A DNA stretch of 53,712 bases from Acidobacteriota bacterium (GTDB lineage: Bacteria > Acidobacteriota > Vicinamibacteria > Vicinamibacterales > UBA2999). A model generated the notes under the pieces. That model had not been told where the DNA came from. It saw only the letters and a list, made by a program, of their open reading frames with translations, and made no database searches. This document shows positions 8,927-17,398 of this stretch, one piece after another. The position numbers and the translations under genes were made by a program. The stretch lies in NCBI GenBank assembly GCA_016213695.1, contig JACQZV010000123.1:1-53712 (forward strand). Reading direction: 5' to 3'. Numbering within the stretch: position 1 is the stretch's first letter; each line of letters begins with the position of its first letter.

Positions 8927-10261
8927 ATGGCCTCGCTCGAACATGCTGCTGCGGCCGGAACGCGCGTGCACGACGAAACCCTCGACAATGGCCTCCGCGT
9001 CCTGATCCAGGAGCTGCACACGGCACCCCTGGCATCCGTGTGGTGCTGGTACCGCGTCGGATCGAAGGACGAGACGACCGGCCAGACCGGCGTGTCGCAC
9101 TGGGTGGAGCACATGAACTTCAAGGGCACCACCAACATCCCGCGCGACAAGGTCAAGGGCATCATCGAGCAGTTCGGCGGCTACTGGAACGGCTACACCT
9201 GGATCGATCAGACCACGTACACGGAGACCGCGACGCGCGACGCGCTCGATCGCATGCTGTTCATCGAGTCCGAGCGGATGGCCAGCTGCCTCTACGACCC
9301 GGCCGACTGCGAATCGGAGCGAACCGTCATTATTTCGGAGCTCCAGGGCGGCGAGAACGATCCCGACACGCTGCTCGATCAGGAGCTGACCGCCGTCGCG
9401 TTCAAGTCGCACCCGTACCGCCATCCGACGATTGGCTGGCTCTCCGACCTGCAGACCATGACACGCGACGACCTGTACGCTCATTACCGCCGGTTCTACG
9501 TGCCGAACAACGCCACCCTGGTGATCGTCGGCGACATCGATGCCCGCGACGCGATGCGCGGCGTCGTCCGCCATTTCGGCGGCGTCAGGCCGGTCGAGGT
9601 AGTGCGGCGGCCGCTCACCGTCGAGCCGGCGCAGCTGGGCGAACGGCGCCTCATGGTGTCACGGGAAGGGACGACGGCCTACCTGAAGGTGGGCGTCCGC
9701 GCTCCCGCGATCGGCGACGCCGACTTTTTCCCGATGCTCGTGCTCGACGCCGTCCTGACGGGAGCCAAGGGGGTCAACCTCTGGGCGAGCTTCCGCACGC
9801 CGCCGCCACAGCGGAGCGCACGGCTGTACCGCGCGCTCGTGGACGCGGGCCTCGCCTCGTCGGTGAGCGGCGGCCTGGTGCCGACCGCCGAACCCTTTCT
9901 CTATACGATGTCGGCGACCGCGACGGCCGGCACGCCGCTGGCCAGCCTCGAGGCGGTCCTTGTCGAGGAGCTCGACAGGGTGCGGACGCACGGGATCACG
10001 CCGGGCGAGCTCGAGAAGGCCATTCACCAGCTGCGGGCGCGCCTCGTCTTTGAAAACGACAGCATCACGCACATCGCGCATCAGCTCGGATACTTCGAGA
10101 CCATCGCGAGCTGGCGCGGCGTGGCGTCGCTCCAGGCGCGAATCGAGGCGGTCACCCTCGAGAGCGTCGCGGCGGCTGCCGCCGGGCGGCTGGCTGCGGT
10201 CAACCGGACCATCGGCTGGTTCGAGCCGCGGCCGGTGGGCTCGGGCGAAGGGGCCCCATGA
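8927..10261 (+). CDS. M16B family zinc metallopeptidase, catalytic subunit
   Basis: Pitrilysin/insulinase-fold zinc peptidase of the small M16B type. The inverted zinc motif HWVEH (residues 58-62) is intact, and the third ligand is probably E138 in ISELQGGEND. N-terminal domain resembles processing-peptidase beta subunits (DNGLRVLIQE, YRVGSKDE). No signal peptide is visible, so location is unclear. 444 residues. Its stop overlaps the start of the next M16 gene (ATGA), giving a catalytic plus non-catalytic pair as in known heterodimeric M16B proteases. Probably leaderless. Confidence 0.93.
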   Translation: MASLEHAAAAGTRVHDETLDNGLRVLIQELHTAPLASVWCWYRVGSKDETTGQTGVSHWVEHMNFKGTTNIPRDKVKGIIEQFGGYWNGYTWIDQTTYTETATRDALDRMLFIESERMASCLYDPADCESERTVIISELQGGENDPDTLLDQELTAVAFKSHPYRHPTIGWLSDLQTMTRDDLYAHYRRFYVPNNATLVIVGDIDARDAMRGVVRHFGGVRPVEVVRRPLTVEPAQLGERRLMVSREGTTAYLKVGVRAPAIGDADFFPMLVLDAVLTGAKGVNLWASFRTPPPQRSARLYRALVDAGLASSVSGGLVPTAEPFLYTMSATATAGTPLASLEAVLVEELDRVRTHGITPGELEKAIHQLRARLVFENDSITHIAHQLGYFETIASWRGVASLQARIEAVTLESVAAAAAGRLAAVNRTIGWFEPRPVGSGEGAP

Positions 10262-11535
10262 CCACCGCGCATCATCGCGGTCTCGCGCCCGTCCGGGCCG
10301 TGCTCGACAACGGCGCGGTCGTCATCGCACAGCAGTCGCCGACCACTCCCGCCGTCACGATCAACGCGACCGTCGCGGCCGGCACGGTGTGCGATCCGCC
10401 CGCGCAGGCCGGGCTGGCGCACTTCGTCTCACGGACGATCGATCGTGGGACGCACGCGCGCCGCGGTGAGGACATCGCGGAGGCGCTCGATCGCCGCGGC
10501 GTCTCGTTGTCGACATCGGTGAATCGCCACGTCCTGTCGCTGGTGTGCACCTGCTTGATCGACGATCTCGACGCCATTCTCGATCTGCTGGCCGACATCG
10601 TCCGGCATCCGGCGTTTCCCGAGGACACGGTCCGCACGCGGCGGAGCGAGATCGTGACGCTGATCCGCCAGGACGAGGACAGTCCGGCGACGGTCGCGAC
10701 CGAAGGCCTGCTGGCCGACCTTTACGGCCCCGCGCATGGGTACGGCCGCCGCCCGCGGGGTTCGGTCGAGAGCGTGGAGGGGATCGACCGCGCCGCGCTC
10801 GAGCGGTTTCACGCGGCGCGGTTCGGTCCGGGCTCGCTGTCGCTCGTGCTGGTCGGGGATCTCGAGCCGGCGCGCGCCGTCGACGCGGCCCGCTTGGCGT
10901 TTGGCGCCTGGCAGGCTCCGCCGGCGCCCGCCGTCGCGCTCGAGGCGCCGCCGCCAGCGGGGGTCCGGCGCGTCCGGGTTGTCCCGATGATGAACAAGGC
11001 GCAGGCCGACATCGCCTACGGCTTCACCGGTATCCGCCGGTCGGATCCGGCCTTCAACGCCTACTGGCTGATGAACAACATTCTCGGCCAGTATTCGCTC
11101 GGCGGCCGGCTCGGCGACAGCATCCGCGAGCGGCAGGGGATGGCGTACTACGTGTTCAGCTCGCTCGACGCGAACGTGATTCCCGGGCCCTTCATCATCC
11201 GCGCCGGCGTGAGTCCCGCGAACGTCGACCGCGCGCTGGCCTCCATCGATGAGGAACTCACCAGACTGGCGGCCGACGGCCCGACCGAGCGGGAACTGAC
11301 CGAGTCGAAGCAGTACCTGATCGGGTCGATGCCGCGGACGCTCGAAACGAACGCCGGCATCGCCACGTTTCTGCAGACCGTGGAATTTTTCGGCCTGGGC
11401 CTCGACTACGATCTGCGCATTCCCGAGCGGCTGCGGGCGGTCACCCGCGACGACGTGCACGAAGCCGCGCGCCGGACGCTCGTGCCCGCGCGGGCGACGG
11501 CGGTGATTGCCGGTCCCTATGCGCCCACCGGCTAG
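10258..11535 (+). CDS. M16B family non-catalytic subunit
   Basis: M16-fold protein lacking the zinc motif: the position of HxxEH reads AHFVSRTID, so neither the histidine pair nor the glutamate is preserved. It retains the glycine-rich C-terminal region typical of partner subunits (GGRLGDSIRERQGMAYYVFSS), which in heterodimeric M16B proteases supplies substrate-binding Arg/Tyr residues. 425 residues, coupled to the catalytic gene by an ATGA overlap. Function inferred: it completes the proteolytic chamber with the upstream subunit. Confidence 0.9.
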   Translation: MTTAHHRGLAPVRAVLDNGAVVIAQQSPTTPAVTINATVAAGTVCDPPAQAGLAHFVSRTIDRGTHARRGEDIAEALDRRGVSLSTSVNRHVLSLVCTCLIDDLDAILDLLADIVRHPAFPEDTVRTRRSEIVTLIRQDEDSPATVATEGLLADLYGPAHGYGRRPRGSVESVEGIDRAALERFHAARFGPGSLSLVLVGDLEPARAVDAARLAFGAWQAPPAPAVALEAPPPAGVRRVRVVPMMNKAQADIAYGFTGIRRSDPAFNAYWLMNNILGQYSLGGRLGDSIRERQGMAYYVFSSLDANVIPGPFIIRAGVSPANVDRALASIDEELTRLAADGPTERELTESKQYLIGSMPRTLETNAGIATFLQTVEFFGLGLDYDLRIPERLRAVTRDDVHEAARRTLVPARATAVIAGPYAPTG

Positions 11536-12211
11536 AGCGGTTTTCTTCGACGTCGATTTCACGCTGATCTATCCGGGCCCGACCTTTCAGGGCGAGGGAT
11601 ACGCGGCGTTCTGCCGGCGCCACGGCATCGACGTGGATCCCGCTCGGTTTGGCAGTGCGGTCGCGGCGGCCTCGTCCATCCTGGAAGACGAGCGCGATCA
11701 CATCTACGACGCGCGCATCTTCGTCCGCTACACGCGGCGGATCATCGAGGAAATGGGCGGAACAGGCGATCGGCTCGACGCGTGCGCGGAGGAAATCTAT
11801 GCCGAGTGGGCCGCCTGCCAGCACTTCGTTCTCTACGACGATGTGGCGCCGGCGCTGCGCGCGCTGTCAGCGCGCGGCCTGAAAGTCGGTCTGATCTCGA
11901 ATTCGCATCGCAGCCTCGCGTCGTTCCAGCAGCATTTCGAGCTGGAGGGGCTCATCGCCGCGACGGTCTCCTCGTCCGAGCACGGCTACCTGAAGCCGCA
12001 CCCGAGCATCTTCGAATCGGCGCTGCTGCTGGCTGGCGTGTCGGCGGGCGAGTCGGTGATGGTCGGCGACAGCCTGCCGCACGACATCGACGGAGCCCTG
12101 CGCGTCGGCATGCGCGCGGTTCTGCTGCAGCGCTCGCCCCGCGCGACCTCGCCCGTGCCGCCGGACGTGCCCGTCATCCGCGATCTGTCAGAGCTGCCGC
12201 CGCTGCTCTGA
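11519..12211 (+). CDS. HAD-superfamily hydrolase (phosphatase-like)
   Basis: Probable small-molecule phosphatase or dehalogenase-like hydrolase. All four HAD motifs are visible: motif I FFDVDFTLI with the nucleophile Asp, motif II ISNSH, motif III lysine in LKPHPSIF, and motif IV MVGDSLPHDIDGA. The cap between motifs I and II is helical, as in subfamily I. The track start is TTG 11507. I take ATG 11519, which still overlaps the upstream M16 gene by 17 bases, so it is probably the third gene of that operon. Substrate unknown. Confidence 0.88.
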   Translation: MRPPARAVFFDVDFTLIYPGPTFQGEGYAAFCRRHGIDVDPARFGSAVAAASSILEDERDHIYDARIFVRYTRRIIEEMGGTGDRLDACAEEIYAEWAACQHFVLYDDVAPALRALSARGLKVGLISNSHRSLASFQQHFELEGLIAATVSSSEHGYLKPHPSIFESALLLAGVSAGESVMVGDSLPHDIDGALRVGMRAVLLQRSPRATSPVPPDVPVIRDLSELPPLL

Positions 12212-12248
12212 CCGTGACCACGCGCCGCAGGCCGCGGACGACTTGATG

Positions 12249-12254
12249 TATAAC
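12249..12254 (+). promoter_or_regulatory. Probable -10 element upstream of exported protein gene
   Basis: TATAAC lies about 54 bases before the ATG at 12308, preceded by GATG and with no clear -35. The gene itself has a good ribosome-binding site, GGAGGA, so this gene has a conventional leader. Confidence 0.35.
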
Positions 12255-12307
12255 TACTCGCCGCAAGATACCGGGGTGCTGCCCTGTGGTGCGTCAACGG
12301 AGGATCT

Positions 12308-12844
12308 ATGTTCAGGTCATTGATCGTCGTGGCGGTGTGTGCCGTCTGTGCGGGGACGTCGGTCGCCTCGGCGCAGGGACGCGGTCGAGGCGGGGCGCCC
12401 GCACCGGCCCCGCCGCAGCTGAGCGCGGGAGACACCTATCTCTGGCACGGCGAGTTCGTCTCCCTCGATCCTGCCAGCCGCACGCTGACAGTGAAGGCAC
12501 GGCTGCTGCGCCAGGCCGCCCCTGACGTGGAGCGGCTGAATCCCGGCGATCGCGTTCTGCTGACGTGGTCGGGACAGGACATTCACGCAGGCGCCGTGCG
12601 CCGCGTCACCAGGTACGATCCGGGCCAGCAGATCGTCGAGTTCTTCGCGCTGCCGGCGGAACTGGGCTCGCGTGACGTGAGCGGCGACCTGATCACGGTG
12701 AAGGTGCGGGTGCCCGAGGCCTCGGTCGGCGCCGTCAAGGGGACCAAACCCACCGAATGGGTGTCGCTCATGGCGCGCCAGCGGCCGAAATCGGACGCCG
12801 ACGCGATTGCGACGGTCAGCGCATACGCGAAGCCGGAGAAGTAG
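12308..12844 (+). CDS. Hypothetical exported protein
   Basis: 178 residues with a clear signal peptide (MFRSLIVVAVCAVCAGTSVA, cleavage likely after SVASA) followed by a Gly/Ala/Pro-rich linker. The mature part resembles a small beta-rich domain: DTYLWHGEFVSLDP and LNPGDRVLLTWSG recall OB/SH3-like folds, but I do not recognise a family. The start is supported by CGGAGGATCT just upstream. Transcribed separately from the HAD gene, with a candidate -10 at 12249. Probably periplasmic; role unknown. Confidence 0.7.
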   Translation: MFRSLIVVAVCAVCAGTSVASAQGRGRGGAPAPAPPQLSAGDTYLWHGEFVSLDPASRTLTVKARLLRQAAPDVERLNPGDRVLLTWSGQDIHAGAVRRVTRYDPGQQIVEFFALPAELGSRDVSGDLITVKVRVPEASVGAVKGTKPTEWVSLMARQRPKSDADAIATVSAYAKPEK

Positions 12845-12869
12845 CGCGCGGGCGCGAGCCTGAGACGAC

Positions 12870-13214
12870 CTAGCCGGGCGGCCACGCCAGGCTGCGCCCC
12901 GCGAGCAGGTGCAGGTGGATGTGAAAGACCGTCTGGCCGGCCTCGCGGTTCGTGTTGAACACCGTCCGATAACCGCGCTCCTCGTACCCGTGCGCCCTGG
13001 CCAGCGCTGCCGCTCGCCGCATCAGCACGCCGATGAGCGCGTCATCCTCCGGTGAGAGGTCGTTGAGGGACGCGATGTGCTTCCGAGGCACGATCAGCAG
13101 GTGCAGCGGTGCCTGCGGGTTGATGTCCCTGAACGCCACGAGCGTGTCGTCCTGGTGGACCATCGCGGCGGGAATCCGGCCCTCGATGATCTGGCAGAAG
13201 AGGCAGTCGCTCAT
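12870..13214 (-). CDS. HIT family hydrolase
   Basis: Histidine-triad nucleotide-binding protein (HINT-like), hydrolysing nucleoside phosphoramidates or similar adenylates. The 114-residue protein begins CLFCQIIEGRIPA and ends with the histidine triad FHIHLHLLAG. The track ORF runs upstream into prmC. I choose ATG 13214, which overlaps the prmC stop as ATGA. Last gene of the moaE-moaD-prfA-prmC-HIT cluster. Confidence 0.93.
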   Translation of the reverse strand: MSDCLFCQIIEGRIPAAMVHQDDTLVAFRDINPQAPLHLLIVPRKHIASLNDLSPEDDALIGVLMRRAAALARAHGYEERGYRTVFNTNREAGQTVFHIHLHLLAGRSLAWPPG

Positions 13215-14062
13215 TCGCGGTGAATGATAGCCGTTCGCGGAATCCCCTGCAGATCGTCGCGCACGCGCACCAGCCGGAGCTCCCGGTGCCGCGCGACCAG
13301 CGCTGCGACATCGTCTTCCTGGTCGTAGCCGAATTCCATGAACAGCCAGCCGCCGGGCCCGAGCTTCGCCGCGGCGGCATCGAGCACGCCGCCGATGTCG
13401 CGCAGCCCTCCGGCGCCGCCGAACAAGGCGACCTCCGGCTCGTGCCGTACGGCGAGTGCGAGCGCCGGCTTGTCGCCGTCCTTGACGTAGGGCGGATTGG
13501 CCGTGATCACGTCGAACGGCCCGTCCACGCGGTCGAGGTAGGACGTATGGACGAACGTCACCCGGTCGGCCACGGCATGCCGGATCGCATTGGCGCGCGC
13601 GACCTCGAGCGCTTCCGCCGACACGTCGGAGGCGACGACCCGGCACCCGCCGCAGTCGTGGGCGAGCGCCACGGCCACGCAGCCGCTGCCGGTGCCGATG
13701 TCGGCAATCCGCTCCTGCCCCCGCACCACGCGCAGCGCTTCCTCGACGATGAATTCCGTCTCGGGGCGCGGGATGAGGACCGAGGGCGTGACGGTGAAGT
13801 CGAGTCCCCAGAATTCGCGGACACCGACGATATAGGCGCTCGGCTCGCGACGTTCGCGCCGCGCGACCCACGCCGAGAACTGCGGCTCGAGGCCGGCGGG
13901 CGCGGCGTGGTGCTGTTCGGCCGCCAGACGCGCGCGGTCCCACCCGAGGATCGTGCGCGCGTAGAGGGCAGCGTCGATAGCCGCTTCCGTCTCGGCGATG
14001 CCCACGGCGACCAGCCGCGCCCGCGCCCAGGCGAGCGCCTGAAACAGGGTTCGTGTCGTCAG
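13211..14062 (-). CDS. prmC: Peptide chain release factor N5-glutamine methyltransferase
   Basis: Methylates the glutamine of the GGQ motif in release factors, using S-adenosylmethionine; encoded directly after prfA, its substrate. It has an N-terminal helical substrate domain, the SAM motif [15 protein letters not shown] and the catalytic NPPY ([11 protein letters not shown]). The track starts at GTG 14005. However the reading frame continues upstream with family-like sequence ([19 protein letters not shown]) to a CTG at 14062 that overlaps the prfA stop (CTGA) and has AAGGAA about 11 bases upstream. I therefore favour a CTG start; with GTG 14005 the protein would lack about 19 N-terminal residues. 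Confidence 0.85.
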   Translation of the reverse strand: MTTRTLFQALAWARARLVAVGIAETEAAIDAALYARTILGWDRARLAAEQHHAAPAGLEPQFSAWVARRERREPSAYIVGVREFWGLDFTVTPSVLIPRPETEFIVEEALRVVRGQERIADIGTGSGCVAVALAHDCGGCRVVASDVSAEALEVARANAIRHAVADRVTFVHTSYLDRVDGPFDVITANPPYVKDGDKPALALAVRHEPEVALFGGAGGLRDIGGVLDAAAAKLGPGGWLFMEFGYDQEDDVAALVARHRELRLVRVRDDLQGIPRTAIIHRE

Positions 14063-15129
14063 ACCGTCGTCGCTTCCTTGAGCTTCTCGGCGTTGTAGAA
14101 GGCGATCACCTGGTCGAGCATCTCGGCCGGATCGCCCTCGAGCACGTCGTGCAGCCGGTGGGTGGTGTAGTTGATGCGGTGGTCGGTGATGCGGCTCTGC
14201 GGGAAGTTGTACGTCCGGATCTTCTCCGAGCGCTCGCCGGTCCCGACCTGCCCGCGGCGCTCCCTGGCGATCGCGTCGTGCTGCTTCTGCATCTCCATTT
14301 CGTAGAGGCGCGCGCGCAGCACCTTCATGGCTTTCGCGCGGTTCTTGATCTGCGACTTCTCATCCTGCTGCGAGACGACCATGCCGGTCGGGATGTGTGT
14401 GATGCGGACCGCCGAGTACGTGGTGTTGACGCTCTGCCCGCCGGGACCGCTGGAACAGAAGGTGTCCACCCGCAGATCCTTGTCGTTGATCTGGATGTCG
14501 ACTTCCTGTGCCTCCGGCAGCACGGCGACCGTCGCCGTCGACGTGTGGATACGGCCGCTCGCCTCGGTAGCCGGCACGCGCTGGACGCGGTGCACGCCGC
14601 TTTCGTACTTCAACCGGCTGTAGACGCCGCGGCCCTCGATCGACGCCACAATCTCCTTGGCCCCGCCGGTGGCGCTCTCACTCGTCGACATCACGTCCAT
14701 CTTCCAGCCCTGGCGCTCGGCAAAGCGGCTGTACATCCGGAACAGTTCGGCGGCGAACAGCGCCGCTTCTTCACCGCCGGTGCCCGCGCGGATTTCGAGA
14801 ATGATGTTCTTCTCGTCGTTCGGGTCCTTCGGCACGAGGAGGATGCGCAGTTCGGCGAGCAACGCGTCGCGCCGGGCCTCGAGGGACTTCAGCTCCTCCT
14901 GCGCGAGCTCGCGCATTTCCGGGTCGCTGCCGGCGACGAGCTCCTGCGCACCCTCGATGTCCTTCCGGACCGCCTTGTACTCGCGGTACTTCTGGACGAG
15001 GGGCTCGAGCTCCGACAGCTTCTTCGCCGACTTCCGGTATTCAGCCGGGTCGGCCTGAAGGTCGGCCGTGCCGAGGCGGGCGGCCAGCTCCTCGTACTGC
15101 GACTCAAAAGTGCTGAGTTTGTCGAACAT
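14059..15129 (-). CDS. prfA: Peptide chain release factor 1
   Basis: Class I release factor that reads UAA and UAG stop codons and triggers peptide release. 356 residues. The stop-codon recognition tripeptide PAT is in [14 protein letters not shown], which marks RF1 rather than RF2, and the catalytic loop is [12 protein letters not shown]. No frameshift site is needed or seen. The ATG follows the moaD stop by 6 bases, so it probably shares the moaED transcript. prmC follows with a 4-base overlap if it starts at CTG. Confidence 0.97.
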   Translation of the reverse strand: MFDKLSTFESQYEELAARLGTADLQADPAEYRKSAKKLSELEPLVQKYREYKAVRKDIEGAQELVAGSDPEMRELAQEELKSLEARRDALLAELRILLVPKDPNDEKNIILEIRAGTGGEEAALFAAELFRMYSRFAERQGWKMDVMSTSESATGGAKEIVASIEGRGVYSRLKYESGVHRVQRVPATEASGRIHTSTATVAVLPEAQEVDIQINDKDLRVDTFCSSGPGGQSVNTTYSAVRITHIPTGMVVSQQDEKSQIKNRAKAMKVLRARLYEMEMQKQHDAIARERRGQVGTGERSEKIRTYNFPQSRITDHRINYTTHRLHDVLEGDPAEMLDQVIAFYNAEKLKEATTV

Positions 15130-15135
15130 ACGTCG

Positions 15136-15381
15136 TCATCCGCCTGAGACCGGCGGCAGGAAGGCGACTTCGTCGCCGTCGTGCACCGACGCGGTCATCC
15201 GCGCGTATTCGGCGTTCACTGCCACCGACATCGTGCTCTCGTACGCCGCAAGCGCCGGCATCTCCACGGTCAATGATCGCCAGACAGTGCCCACCGTGGC
15301 GGCGTCGGGGACGTCGCGAAGCAGCTCCCCGGCGCCGGCCAGGTCGCGCAGCCGCGCGAAGAGGCGTACGGTCACGCGCAT
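15136..15381 (-). CDS. moaD: Molybdopterin synthase small subunit
   Basis: Ubiquitin-fold sulfur carrier of molybdopterin synthase. 81 residues, ending in the required C-terminal Gly-Gly (FLPPVSGG), which is thiocarboxylated. The track ORF extends upstream over moaE. ATG 15381 overlaps the moaE 3' end by 10 bases, and MRVTVRLFARLRDLAG is a typical MoaD N-terminus. Acts with MoaE and serves the molybdoenzyme encoded at 25300-27459. Confidence 0.93.
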   Translation of the reverse strand: MRVTVRLFARLRDLAGAGELLRDVPDAATVGTVWRSLTVEMPALAAYESTMSVAVNAEYARMTASVHDGDEVAFLPPVSGG

Positions 15382-15848
15382 GCGATTCTGTATGCCTCCT
15401 GCTTCGCCTGTTCGTCGTCGGGATCGGCGGTGGCGCCCTCGAGCCACGTGTCGCCGCCCTCGAAATATTCGCGCTTCCAGATCGGCACCATCTGCTTCAC
15501 GCGCTCGATCGCGTAGCGGCACGCGGCGAACGCGTGGCTGCGATGCGGCGACGCGGCGGCGATGATGACGCTGGCCTCGCCGATCTCGAGCCGCCCGATC
15601 CGGTGGTGCAGGCCGACCCGCACGTCGGGCCAGGCCGCCCGCACCTCGTCGACAATTCTCGCCAGCGCCCGAACGGCCAGCGGCTCGTACGCTTCGTACT
15701 CCAGAAAGCGCACCCGTCGGCCCTGATTGTGGTCGCGGACCAGGCCGGCGAACGTGACGACGGCGCCGTCGCCGGCGCCGGGTCCGGCCACGTCACGTGT
15801 CAGTGCCTGCAGATCGAGCGGCGCCGATGTGACCGCCACCTGGGGCAT
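15372..15848 (-). CDS. moaE: Molybdopterin synthase catalytic subunit
   Basis: Large subunit of molybdopterin synthase, converting precursor Z to molybdopterin with sulfur from MoaD. 158 residues with conserved family segments: FAGLVRDHNQGRRV, LEYEAYEPLA, HRIGRLEIGEASV and the active-site lysine region VPIWKREYFEGG. The track start (16163) lies within thiD and crosses repeats. ATG 15848 is chosen because MPQVAVTSAPLD begins the conserved fold and a -10 sits 6 bases upstream. Confidence 0.94.
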   Translation of the reverse strand: MPQVAVTSAPLDLQALTRDVAGPGAGDGAVVTFAGLVRDHNQGRRVRFLEYEAYEPLAVRALARIVDEVRAAWPDVRVGLHHRIGRLEIGEASVIIAAASPHRSHAFAACRYAIERVKQMVPIWKREYFEGGDTWLEGATADPDDEQAKQEAYRIACA

Positions 15849-15854
15849 ACCGTC

Positions 15855-15860
15855 AGTATA
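15855..15860 (-). promoter_or_regulatory. -10 element of leaderless moaE
   Basis: On the minus strand TATACT is followed by 6 bases (GACGGT) and then the moaE ATG at 15848. The -35 region would fall inside the 9-base repeat array, and no Shine-Dalgarno is present. This suggests a leaderless moaED mRNA. Confidence 0.55.
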
Positions 15861-15861
15861 A

Positions 15862-15963
15862 CGGACCGTTCGGGACGTTCGGATCGTTCGGGATGTTCGC
15901 GTGGCGTTCTGAACGGCCCGAACGTTACGAACGTCCCGAACGGTCCGAACGATCCGAACGATT
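15862..15963. repeat. 9-base tandem repeats in two opposite-facing arrays
   Basis: The right arm (15910-15963) is six tandem 9-base units of form CGAACGNNN. The left arm (15864-15899) has four units of the reverse complement, NNNCGTTCG. The arms share a perfect 20-base inverted repeat (15862-15881 against 15928-15947) and a second perfect 16-base one (15876-15891 against 15945-15960). The right arm is translated as the last residues of ThiD (NRSDRSDRSGRS). A related piece, GGTTCGGACCGTTC, occurs at 767-780 after the dksA-like gene. Confidence 0.85.
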
Positions 15964-16737
15964 CCAGAAGTGGTCCATCGGTCCGTGCCCCCGACCCAAT
16001 CCGGGCGCGTGGCGGATCGCGCCCGCGACGTACTGCTGGGCTCGCGGCACCGCGTCCGCGAGCGAGCGGCCGCAGGCCAGCATCGCTGCGATCGCGGCGG
16101 CGAAGGTGCACCCCGTGCCGTGCGTGTTCCGGCCGGCCACGCGTTCGCCGCGAAAATCGGCAAACGTATGGCCGTCGTACAGCAGGTCCACGATGTCGTG
16201 CGATGGCAGGTGACCGCCCGTGATCACGACGGCTCCCGCGCCCAGTCGGTGGATTCGCCGCGCCGCCTCGCGTCGATCGTTCTCGGTTCGGATCGTCGTC
16301 CCCGAGAGCGCTTCCGCCTCCGGGATGTTCGGCGTCACGACGAACGCCCGCCGCAGGAGCTCGGTCCTCATCGCCGCAACCGCTTCGTCGTCCATCAATG
16401 CGGTGCCGCTCTTGGCGATCATGACCGGGTCGACGACGAGCAGCGGACTCTCGAGAGCGGCCACCGCGGCGGCGACGGATTCGACGATGGCGGCGGTCGG
16501 CAGCAACCCCGTCTTGGCTGCCTCCGGCCGGATGTCGGATACGACGGCTTCGATCTGCGCGGTCACGAGATCCGACGACATGGCGTCCACGGCGGTCACG
16601 CCGAGCGTATTCTGCGCGGTTATTGCGGTCACGACGCTCAGGCCGTAGACGCCATGTGCGGCAAACGTCTTGAGGTCGGCTTGAATGCCCGCGCCGCCGC
16701 TCGGGTCGCTGCCGGCGATCGTTAACGCGGTGTGCAC
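15925..16737 (-). CDS. thiD: Hydroxymethylpyrimidine/phosphomethylpyrimidine kinase
   Basis: Phosphorylates HMP and HMP-P in thiamine biosynthesis. Conserved ribokinase-fold segments are present: ALTIAGSDPSGGAGIQADLKTF at the N-terminus, DPVMIAKSG, and the active-site NTHGTGCTFAAAIAA near the C-terminus. The track ORF extends upstream through bioY. I use GTG 16737, which overlaps the bioY 3' end by 16 bases and starts the conserved sequence, giving 270 residues. The C-terminal dozen residues (RSDRSDRSGRS) come from the 9-base repeat array and look like a late addition. No TPP riboswitch is visible. Confidence 0.93.
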   Translation of the reverse strand: MHTALTIAGSDPSGGAGIQADLKTFAAHGVYGLSVVTAITAQNTLGVTAVDAMSSDLVTAQIEAVVSDIRPEAAKTGLLPTAAIVESVAAAVAALESPLLVVDPVMIAKSGTALMDDEAVAAMRTELLRRAFVVTPNIPEAEALSGTTIRTENDRREAARRIHRLGAGAVVITGGHLPSHDIVDLLYDGHTFADFRGERVAGRNTHGTGCTFAAAIAAMLACGRSLADAVPRAQQYVAGAIRHAPGLGRGHGPMDHFWNRSDRSDRSGRS

Positions 16738-17360
16738 ATGCGGCCGAAGAGCGTCCACAGGCCCGGGACGATGCCGGCGGCCGCGAGCAGTTTCAGCGCG
16801 TCCGCGACGACAAACGGATAGACGCCCGACGCGAGTGCGGCCTGCAGTCCGACAGCCCCGGTCTGGACCACGCTTCTGGCGAAAAACGCCAGCCACACGG
16901 CGCCGCCGGCGTAGATCACGGCGAGTCCAACGGCCATGGCCAGTACCGACGGGAGGTACCGCCGGTCGAATCCGCGCTCTGCCAGACGACCGACGCACCA
17001 GGCGGCCAGCGGGTAGGCCATCAGGTAGCCGCCGGTAGGCCCGAGCAGCCGCAGCGCCCCTGGTGGAAGCGCGCCGGAGGGCGCGAACACCGGGAGCCCC
17101 GCGATGCCGGCGAGCAGGTACAGCAGCTGGCTGCCGAGCGCGAGGCGGGACCCGAGCGCCAGACCGGCGAGCAGCACGACCATCGGCTGGAGCGTGAAGG
17201 GAACTTCGGTGAACGGCAGCGGCGCGCTCAGCTGCGCGGCGGCGGCCGTCAACGCCGTGAGGAACAGCGTGGCGCCGACCCGAAGCGCGCGGGCATGTAC
17301 GTCGCTTCGCATGGACAGCGCGCCGACAAACGTCGTGAAGGAGCCAGATGAACGCATCAC
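16722..17360 (-). CDS. bioY: BioY family biotin transporter
   Basis: Substrate-binding membrane component of a biotin ECF-type transporter. 212 residues, about six hydrophobic segments, and the typical BioY core: PFTLQPMVVLLAGLALGSRLALGSQLLYLLAG and GPTGGYLMAYPLAAW. No ecfT/ecfA genes are nearby, so it may work alone or with a shared energising module. The start is GTG 17360 or the immediately following ATG 17357. A -10 lies 6 bases before the GTG, so it is probably leaderless. Forms an operon with thiD. Confidence 0.92.
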   Translation of the reverse strand: MMRSSGSFTTFVGALSMRSDVHARALRVGATLFLTALTAAAAQLSAPLPFTEVPFTLQPMVVLLAGLALGSRLALGSQLLYLLAGIAGLPVFAPSGALPPGALRLLGPTGGYLMAYPLAAWCVGRLAERGFDRRYLPSVLAMAVGLAVIYAGGAVWLAFFARSVVQTGAVGLQAALASGVYPFVVADALKLLAAAGIVPGLWTLFGRMCTPR

Positions 17361-17366
17361 CGCAGA

Positions 17367-17372
17367 ATTGTA
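17367..17372 (-). promoter_or_regulatory. -10 element of leaderless bioY-thiD operon
   Basis: On the minus strand TACAAT is followed by TCTGCG (6 bases) and then GTG at 17360. No ribosome-binding site is present. It lies in the 38-base gap after the methyltransferase gene. Confidence 0.5.
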
Positions 17373-17398
17373 CTGCAGGGGTCGATCCGGGTGACCGC

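Noticed and set aside
7224-9005. 593-residue plus-strand ORF antisense to ileS
   Set aside because: Low-complexity Arg/Ala/Gly composition typical of shadow frames, and ileS is unambiguous.
15862-15963. Possible CRISPR array
   Set aside because: The unit is only 9 bases with no spacers and the arms are in opposite orientation, unlike a CRISPR array.
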